A stretch of DNA of 64,000 nucleotides from Micromonospora sp. PLK6-60 (GTDB taxonomy: Bacteria > Actinomycetota > Actinomycetes > Mycobacteriales > Micromonosporaceae): assembly GCF_019890675.1 (NCBI RefSeq), contig NZ_JAIOAA010000012.1, positions 95,220-159,219 on the forward strand, given 5' to 3'. The position numbers and the translations under genes were made by a program. Shown in pieces: positions 58,916 to 64,000 of the stretch. The first letter of the stretch is position 1, and the number at the start of each line of letters is the position of its first letter. The notes beneath the pieces were generated by a model. That model had not been told where the DNA came from. It saw nothing but the letters and a program-made list of their open reading frames with translations, and made no database searches.

Positions 58916-59731
58916 TCACCGCGCGGTCGGCCGACCGAGCCGGCGCAGGATGTCGGCGTGCAACGCCCCGTTGCTGGCCACCGCGCTGTGCGCGCCGGAG
59001 GCGCCCCCAACTGGGGCGGGACGGCCGGCCAGGTCGGTGATCGTGCCCCCCGCCTCGGTGACGATCGGCACCAGCGCCGCCACGTCCCACAGCGACAGCT
59101 CCGGCTCCACCATCACGTCCAGTGCCCCCTCGGCCAGCAGCACGTAGCCGTAGAAGTCGCCGTACGCCCGGCTGCGCCAGGCGTCCCGCATGATCCCGAG
59201 CATCCCGTCCAGCCGACCGGCCGCTGCCCAGCCGGTCAGCGACGAGTAGCAGAAACTGGCGTCGGCCAGCTCCCGGACCGCGGAGACCCGGATCGGCTCG
59301 CCGTGCTCCCGGTCCGGCCCGGCGTACGCCCCGGCGCCCCGGGCCGCCCACCAGCGGCGGCCCAGCGCCGGCGCGGAGACCAGCCCGAGGACCGGGCGGT
59401 CGGCCTCCAGCAGGGCGATCAGGGTGGCCCAGACCGGCACTCCCCGGACGAAGTTCTTCGTGCCGTCGATCGGGTCGACGATCCAGCGCCGCCCGTTCGG
59501 CCCGGCCGGCTGCTCGCCGTACTCCTCGCCGAGCAGCCCGTCGTCGGGCCGGTGCTCGGCGAGCAGGGCGCGGATCTCCCGCTCGACCGCGGTGTCCGCG
59601 TCGGAGACCGGGGTGAGGTCCGGCTTCGACTCGACCCGCAGGTCGAGCGCCCGGAACCGGGCCGCGGAGATGGTGTCGGCGGCGTCGGCGAGCCGGTGGG
59701 CGAGGGCGAGGTCGGCGGCGTACCCGGTCAT
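58916..59731 (-). CDS. hisN: Histidinol-phosphatase, inositol monophosphatase type (HisN)
   Basis: The 271-residue protein has the metal-dependent phosphatase motifs LLGEEYGE (Glu), WIVDPIDGTKNF (DPxDGT) and SLWDVAALVPIVTEAGG (WDxA). Actinobacterial members linked to aroA/rsgA are annotated HisN, removing phosphate from histidinol phosphate; inositol phosphate is an alternative substrate. ATG 59731 has TACCGT 7 bp upstream (59739-59744) with no Shine-Dalgarno. It shares its strand with rsgA and aroA but has its own promoter. Confidence 0.9.
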   Translation of the reverse strand: MTGYAADLALAHRLADAADTISAARFRALDLRVESKPDLTPVSDADTAVEREIRALLAEHRPDDGLLGEEYGEQPAGPNGRRWIVDPIDGTKNFVRGVPVWATLIALLEADRPVLGLVSAPALGRRWWAARGAGAYAGPDREHGEPIRVSAVRELADASFCYSSLTGWAAAGRLDGMLGIMRDAWRSRAYGDFYGYVLLAEGALDVMVEPELSLWDVAALVPIVTEAGGTITDLAGRPAPVGGASGAHSAVASNGALHADILRRLGRPTAR

Positions 59732-59738
59732 GCCGGAA

Positions 59739-59744
59739 ACGGTA
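59739..59744 (-). promoter_or_regulatory. Leaderless -10 box TACCGT for hisN
   Basis: On the minus strand TACCGT ends 7 bp before ATG 59731. Confidence 0.6.
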
Positions 59745-59792
59745 GCGACGCCCCCGGCCGACCCTGGGAGCCGGGTCGCCACCGCCCGCCGA

Positions 59793-60869
59793 TCAGGAAC
59801 CGGCCAGGGGGTCGCCGGGGTTGCGCTCCGGCTCGCGCGGGTCGGTGTCGCCGGACCGGGAGGCCAGCAGCCGGCGGTACGAGGCCAGCCGGCGCGGGTC
59901 GGCCTTGCCGGCGGCCACCCAGGCGTCCAGCCCGCAGTCCGGCTCCTCGGCGGTGTGCGGGCAGTTAGCCGGGCAGTCCACCGTCCCCTCGACCAGGTCG
60001 GGGAAGCCGTGCAGCAGGCTGTCGGCGGAGACGTGCGCCAGCCCGAAGCTGCGCACCCCCGGGGTGTCGACGATCCAGCCCGGGTCGGTGTCCGCGCCGG
60101 GCGCCGGCGGCAGCCGCAGCGCCACCGCGCTGGTCGAAGTGTGCCGGCCGCGGCCGATCGCGCTGACCGTGCCGACCGCCCGTTCGGCGTCCGGCACCAG
60201 GCGGTTGACCAGGGTCGACTTGCCCACCCCGGAGTGGCCCACCAGCACCGACACCCGGCCGGCGAGCAGCGCCCGCAGCGCGTCCAGGTCGGAATCCGGC
60301 CGGATCAGCACGTACGGCAGCTCCAGCTCGGTGTAGTAGTCGAGCACCGCCTCCGGGCCGGCGAGGTCGGCCTTGGTCAGGCAGAGCAGCGGCTCGATGT
60401 CGGCGTCGTACGCGGCCACCAGGCAGCGGTCGACGAAGCCGGTACGCGGCGGTGGGTCGGCCAGCGCGCTGACGATCACCAGTTGGTCGGCGTTGGCCAC
60501 CACCACCCGCTCCAGCCGCCCCTCGGCGGTGGTCTCGTCGTCGTCGGCGGTGCGGCGCAGCACCGAGCGGCGCTCGGCGATCCGGACGATCCGGGCCAGC
60601 GCGCCGGCCGCCCCGGAGGTGTCGCCGACCAGGGCCACCCGGTCGCCCACCACCACCGACTTGCGGCCCAGCTCCCGGGCCCGCATCGCGGTGACGGTCG
60701 GCGCGTCCGCCTCGGCGAGCACGCAGGTGTAGCGGCCCCGGTCCACCGCGATCACGAAACCGTCGACCGCGTCCGAGTGCCGGGGGCGGGTGCGGGTGCG
60801 CGGCCGGGAGGACTTCCCTGGCCGGACCCGTACGTCGTCCTCGTCGTACTCCCGCCGTTTGGTCGCCAG
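59793..60869 (-). CDS. rsgA: Small ribosomal subunit biogenesis GTPase RsgA (CTG start likely)
   Basis: RsgA is a circularly permuted GTPase that checks maturation of the 30S subunit. The 358 residues show an OB-fold N-terminus, G4 LTKAD, G1 GHSGVGKSTLVN, G3 DTPGVRSFG and a C-terminal zinc motif (CPANCPHTAEEPDC). Start choice: CTG 60869 (reading ATKRREYDEDD onward) has GGAGG 7 nt upstream, placed just after the aroA stop codon. ATG 60917 lacks a Shine-Dalgarno and overlaps aroA by 31 bp. So the gene probably uses CTG and is co-transcribed with aroA. Confidence 0.93.
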   Translation of the reverse strand: MATKRREYDEDDVRVRPGKSSRPRTRTRPRHSDAVDGFVIAVDRGRYTCVLAEADAPTVTAMRARELGRKSVVVGDRVALVGDTSGAAGALARIVRIAERRSVLRRTADDDETTAEGRLERVVVANADQLVIVSALADPPPRTGFVDRCLVAAYDADIEPLLCLTKADLAGPEAVLDYYTELELPYVLIRPDSDLDALRALLAGRVSVLVGHSGVGKSTLVNRLVPDAERAVGTVSAIGRGRHTSTSAVALRLPPAPGADTDPGWIVDTPGVRSFGLAHVSADSLLHGFPDLVEGTVDCPANCPHTAEEPDCGLDAWVAAGKADPRRLASYRRLLASRSGDTDPREPERNPGDPLAGS

Positions 60870-60886
60870 GGCGGCACCTCCGCACG

Positions 60887-62188
60887 TCAGCTCTTGCCGG
60901 TCACCATCCCTGACCATAGTGCCGGGAACTCCGGCATGGTCTTGGAGGTGCAGGCCACGTCGTCGAGCTCGACGCCCGGCACGGCCAGCCCGGCCACCGC
61001 GGCGGCGTGCGCCATCCGGTGGTCGGCGTACGTCCGGAAGGTGCCGCCGCGCAGCGGGCGGGGCCGGATCTCCAGCCCGTCGGCGGACTCGCTGATGTCG
61101 GCGCCGAGGGCGCCGAACTCGCGGGCCAGCGCGGCGATCCGGTCGGTCTCGTGCCCCCGGATGTGGCCCACCCCGGTCAGCCGGGACGGCGAGTCGGCGA
61201 GCATGGCCAGCGCGGTCAGCACCGGGGTCAGCTCGCTGACGTCGGAGAGGTCGGCGTCCAGGCCGTGCACGCTGCCGGTGCCGCGCACGGTCAGCCCGTC
61301 GGTGCCCAGCCGCACCTCGCCGCCCATCCGGTGCAGCAGCGAGCGGAGCTGCTCGACCGGCTGCATGCTGCTGCGCGGCCAGCCCTGGAGGGTGACCTCG
61401 CCGCCGGTGACCAGGGCGGCGGCGAAGAACGGCACCGCGCCGGACAGGTCCGGCTCGATCTCCCAGCCGCGCCCGCTGAGCGGGCCCGGCTCGACGGCCC
61501 ACACGTCGGGGGTGCCGTCGTCGACGGCGGCGCCCGCGGCGCGCAGCATCTGCACGGTCATCCGTAGGTGCGGCGCGGACGGCACCGGCGGGCCCTGGTG
61601 CCGGACCACCAGGCCGTGGTCGAACCGGGCGGCGGCGAGCAGCAGGCCGGAGACCAGCTGGCTGGAGGCCGAGGCGTCGATCACCACCTCGCCGCCGGTG
61701 ACCCGGCCGGCGCCCTGCACGGCCAGCGGCAGGCTGCCCGGCCCGGCGGCGTCGATCCGGACGCCGAGCGAGCGCAGGGCGCCGACCAGCGGGCCGAGCG
61801 GACGGGCCCGGACGGCCGGGTCGCCGTCGAAGGTGATCCGGCCCTCGGCCAGGCCGGCGACCGGCGGCAGGAACCGCATCACGGTGCCGGCCAGCCCGAC
61901 GTCCACGTGGGCCGGGCCGACCAGCCGGTGCGGCCGGACCAGCCACCGCTCGTCGTCGGCGGTCGAGATGTGCGGGCCTAGGGCGCGCAGCCCGCCGGCC
62001 ATCAGCTCGGTGTCCCGCGCGCGCAGCGGCCCGGCCAGCGTCGACGGGCCGTTGGCCAGGGCGCTGAGCACCAGGGCGCGGGCGGTCATCGACTTCGAGC
62101 CGGGCAGGCGCAGGGTCGCCGCGACGGGGTCGGAGGCGGTCGGGGCGGTCCACGGTTGGACAGGTCGCGTCGCGGTCAGATGTCCCAC
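60887..62188 (-). CDS. aroA: 3-phosphoshikimate 1-carboxyvinyltransferase (AroA, EPSP synthase)
   Basis: AroA joins shikimate-3-phosphate and PEP in aromatic amino acid synthesis. The 433-residue protein has LPGSKSMTARALVLSALA at its start, GLAGTVMRFLPPVAGLAEG (PEP-binding), DLSGAVPFFAAALVTGG and TYADHRMAHAAAVAGLAVPGV. GTG 62188 was chosen because CAGAAT, a near -10 box, ends 6 bp upstream; GTG 62194 is an alternative. Its stop codon lies 17 bp before the rsgA start, so the pair is an operon, as in other actinobacteria. Confidence 0.95.
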   Translation of the reverse strand: MGHLTATRPVQPWTAPTASDPVAATLRLPGSKSMTARALVLSALANGPSTLAGPLRARDTELMAGGLRALGPHISTADDERWLVRPHRLVGPAHVDVGLAGTVMRFLPPVAGLAEGRITFDGDPAVRARPLGPLVGALRSLGVRIDAAGPGSLPLAVQGAGRVTGGEVVIDASASSQLVSGLLLAAARFDHGLVVRHQGPPVPSAPHLRMTVQMLRAAGAAVDDGTPDVWAVEPGPLSGRGWEIEPDLSGAVPFFAAALVTGGEVTLQGWPRSSMQPVEQLRSLLHRMGGEVRLGTDGLTVRGTGSVHGLDADLSDVSELTPVLTALAMLADSPSRLTGVGHIRGHETDRIAALAREFGALGADISESADGLEIRPRPLRGGTFRTYADHRMAHAAAVAGLAVPGVELDDVACTSKTMPEFPALWSGMVTGKS

Positions 62189-62277
62189 GGTCACATTCTG
62201 CCGCGCCGACGGGCCGGTGGACCTCGACGGAGGGCGGTCTCCCGGCTGGCGGGACAGCCGGAACGGCCGGAGCCGGA

Positions 62278-62283
62278 TAGCGT
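62278..62283 (+). promoter_or_regulatory. Leaderless -10 box TAGCGT for the SRAP gene
   Basis: TAGCGT ends 7 bp before ATG 62291. Confidence 0.6.
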
Positions 62284-62290
62284 GTGCCCC

Positions 62291-63001
62291 ATGTGCGGGA
62301 GGTACGCGACGACCCGGAGCGCGGGTGACCTGAGCGCGATCTTCGAGGCGTACGACGAGACCGGCGGCCGGCTCGGGCCCGACCACAACGTCGCGCCCAC
62401 CGACCCGGTGCCGCTGGTCCGGCTCGACGCCGAGGGGCACCGCGCGCTCAGCACCGGCCGGTGGGGGCTGGTGCCGCACTGGGCCACCAGCACCGCCGGC
62501 GCCGCCCGCATGATCAACGCGCGGGCGGAGACCGTGGCGACCAGCCGGGCGTACGCGTCGTCCTTCGCCCGCCGGCGCTGCCTGATCCCGGCCGACGGCT
62601 GGTACGAATGGGTGCGCTCGCCCGCCGGCCGGCAGGCGTACTACATGACCCCGCAGGACGCCTCGGTGCTGGCCTTCGCCGGGATCTGGTCGCCCCGGCG
62701 GCTGCCCGACGGCGGTGAGCTGCTCACCTTCAGCGTGCTCACCACGGCTGCGGTGGGGGAGTTGGCCGAGGTGCACGACCGGATGCCGCTGCTGCTGCCG
62801 CCCGAGCGGCGGGCGGCCTGGCTGGCCCCGGCGGAGGACCCGGCCGCCCTGCTCGACCCGCCCCCGCCCGGCTGGCTCGCCGGGTTGGAGATCCGGCCGG
62901 TGGGCCCGGCGGTCGGCGACGTCCGCAACGACGGACCGGGGCTGATCGAGCGGGTGCCGCTGCCGGGGGAGCGGGCGGCGGAGGAAATGACGCTCTTCTG
63001 A
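62291..63001 (+). CDS. SOS-response-associated peptidase (SRAP/HMCES/YedK)
   Basis: SRAP proteins cross-link abasic sites in single-stranded DNA through their N-terminal Cys, protecting replication. The 236 residues begin MCGRYA (Cys2 after Met removal), with NVAPT (Asn), GWYEW (Glu) and the histidine in EVHDRMP, all active-site positions intact. A leaderless start would expose Met-Cys directly. It lies next to aroA, and in mycobacteria the SRAP gene is also near aroA. Confidence 0.95.
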   Translation: MCGRYATTRSAGDLSAIFEAYDETGGRLGPDHNVAPTDPVPLVRLDAEGHRALSTGRWGLVPHWATSTAGAARMINARAETVATSRAYASSFARRRCLIPADGWYEWVRSPAGRQAYYMTPQDASVLAFAGIWSPRRLPDGGELLTFSVLTTAAVGELAEVHDRMPLLLPPERRAAWLAPAEDPAALLDPPPPGWLAGLEIRPVGPAVGDVRNDGPGLIERVPLPGERAAEEMTLF

Positions 63002-63085
63002 GGCGGCCGCGCATTGTCGCGTGCTGATTTGGTGGAGTTCGGATGAATCGTGGCCGGCTTTTTGCGCCAGATTTCCGTCAAACCC

Positions 63086-63115
63086 TTGTCCCTGTGTCTG
63101 TCGGTGCGATAGAAC
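63086..63115 (+). promoter_or_regulatory. Candidate promoter of the WhiB gene
   Basis: TTGTCC (63086-63091), an 18-bp spacer and TAGAAC (63110-63115) fit a primary-sigma promoter. CTGTGT/ACACAG arms (63092-63097, 63114-63119) surround the spacer and could be an operator. Confidence 0.45.
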
Positions 63116-63205
63116 ACAGCGCCGGCGGAGGGTGGCATTTCGCACGGGGCGGATGACCCTCATCGATCTTCTTGATCTTGCCGGTCCCACGGGGGAGGTG
63201 GGTGG

Positions 63206-63598
63206 ATGACACGGGCGCGTATGCCCCGACCGCACGAGGTGGCCGCCGCGCGAAGGGACCCGCGACTGTTGCGGGCCCTGCGTGATCGGCGTCAGGACGA
63301 GGCGTGGCGGACCAGAGGGACCTGTCAGAGCGTGGATCCGGAGACGTTCTTTCCGGCGCCCAACGAGCCGGCCGACGCGGCCGTTGCGCTCTGCCGCAGT
63401 TGTGACGTGCAGGGCTCCTGCCTGGCGTGGGCGTTGGAGGTGGGGGACTGTCACGGAGTCTGGGGTGGCACCACCCCGCGTGAGCGGCGGGCGATGCTGG
63501 TCGCCTGGCGCAGCGAGGTGCAGCCGGATCCGGACGCGGTCGACGACGCCGGCCCGCCGGTCCGGGACCGCCTGCTCACCCTGGTGCCGCTGAGCTGA
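63206..63598 (+). CDS. WhiB-family regulator with N-terminal extension
   Basis: The 130-residue protein has the WhiB cluster cysteines (GTCQSVDPETFFP, then CRSCDVQGSC) and the turn GVWGGTTPRERR. An extra cysteine lies just before the turn (GDCHGVWGG). A basic N-terminal extension of ~35 residues precedes the first cysteine. There is no AT-hook, so it is distinct from WhiB7 and closer to the WhiB1/WhiB2 type. The partner sigma factor and regulon are unknown. Confidence 0.92.
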   Translation: MTRARMPRPHEVAAARRDPRLLRALRDRRQDEAWRTRGTCQSVDPETFFPAPNEPADAAVALCRSCDVQGSCLAWALEVGDCHGVWGGTTPRERRAMLVAWRSEVQPDPDAVDDAGPPVRDRLLTLVPLS

Positions 63599-63602
63599 CG
63601 CT

Positions 63603-63637
63603 GTCGCCCGCACCGGTCGTACGCCGGTGCGGGCGAC
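63603..63637 (+). terminator. Terminator after the WhiB gene (14-bp stem)
   Basis: GTCGCCCGCACCGG (63603-63616) pairs perfectly with 63624-63637 around a 7-nt loop, 5 bp past the stop codon. Confidence 0.8.
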
Positions 63638-63839
63638 CCGTTTCCCGGGCCCGGCGACCTCCTGGCGAGCACCCGCTGGTCGGTGCCGCGGGCCGCGCGG
63701 GCTCCCGGGCCGGATGCCGGTCGGGCGCCGGTGTGTGCCGTTTTCCGGGCTGGACGCCGGTGCCGGACCGAATTCTTGATTCGGCAACTTTCCCCGGAGT
63801 CGCGGCATTCCGCGCCACCGGGCCGCGCAGAATGGGCCG

Positions 63840-64000
63840 GTGCGGCACCACGACGAGATCGACACCCCGCGCGGGCCGGCCCGCGTCGACACCGACGGGC
63901 CCGCCGGGCCACCCGGTGCCCTGCTCGTGCTCGGGCACGGGGCCGGCGGTGCGGTGGACGCGCCGGACCTGCTGGCGGTACGGGACGCGGTGGTCGACGC
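63840..64000 (+). CDS. Alpha/beta hydrolase, 5' part (continues beyond window)
   Basis: The frame opens at GTG 63840 and runs off the window end. The visible ~53 residues contain ALLVLGHGAGGAVDAPDLLAVRDAV, a HG oxyanion-type motif seen in the dienelactone-hydrolase-like or COG3571 alpha/beta hydrolases. CAGAAT, a near -10 box, ends 6 bp upstream, the same spacing and hexamer as at aroA. The nucleophile region lies outside the window, so the family call is provisional. Confidence 0.75.
   Translation, partial: MRHHDEIDTPRGPARVDTDGPAGPPGALLVLGHGAGGAVDAPDLLAVRDAVVD

Overview
The window is chromosomal DNA of a high-GC actinomycete, most likely a Micromonosporaceae member (Micromonospora-like). 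The evidence is very high GC with G/C in third codon positions, two WhiB-family genes, an ESX-type protein pair, an XRE/DUF397 pair, TTGTCCACA-type DnaA boxes and many apparently leaderless genes. Gene order over about 8.4-42.4 kb (adnA-adnB, nudC, mrx1, uvrD2, whiB7, an ABC1 kinase, a DUF2342 protein, a PDZ/Lon-like protease, UPF0182) resembles the Mycobacterium tuberculosis Rv3193c-Rv3202c neighbourhood. No insertion sequence, prophage, integrase or CRISPR array was found.

Layout. 0-6 kb: a P-loop kinase (cut by the window edge), a large membrane protein with a hydrolase-like tail, a sugar acetyltransferase, and the divergent lysine/DAP genes dapD and dapE. 6-16 kb: two LOG-family genes and the paired helicase-nucleases AdnA and AdnB. 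16-18 kb: a cold-shock protein and a DEAD-box RNA helicase. 18-21 kb: a sulfonate-type ABC importer with an Rrf2 regulator. 21-25 kb: an M16 peptidase pair and a NudC-like Nudix enzyme. 25-28 kb: an XRE/DUF397 pair and an MFS transporter. 28-32 kb: mycoredoxin, UvrD2, and whiB7 with a full attenuation leader. 32-42 kb: ABC1 kinase, a ThiF/TOMM-type protein, a zinc ribbon, metalloproteases, a PDZ protease and UPF0182. 42-46 kb: an ECF sigma operon, two identical initiator tRNA genes and an orphan binding protein. 46-50 kb: purC, an ESX-type pair, a YbaB-like protein and small membrane proteins. 50-56 kb: glpK, two HATPase regulators, a two-component system and an SDR. 56-64 kb: a glycosyltransferase, a DMT-type permease, hisN, rsgA, aroA, an SRAP protein, a second WhiB protein and a hydrolase cut by the window end.

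Shared themes. DNA repair and stress functions dominate: AdnAB, UvrD2, SRAP, mycoredoxin, cold-shock/DEAD and WhiB7. Regulatory DNA is the most unusual part. At least twelve genes carry a TANNNT -10 box 6-7 bp before the start codon and no Shine-Dalgarno, which indicates leaderless transcripts. dapD and dapE share one 10-bp palindrome that gives each strand an identical -10 box at identical spacing. Other notable elements are a 54-bp perfect palindrome, two same-geometry terminator hairpins with related arms, a helically phased group of DnaA-box-like sites, a sequestered Shine-Dalgarno before the DEAD-box gene, and inverted- or direct-repeat operator candidates.
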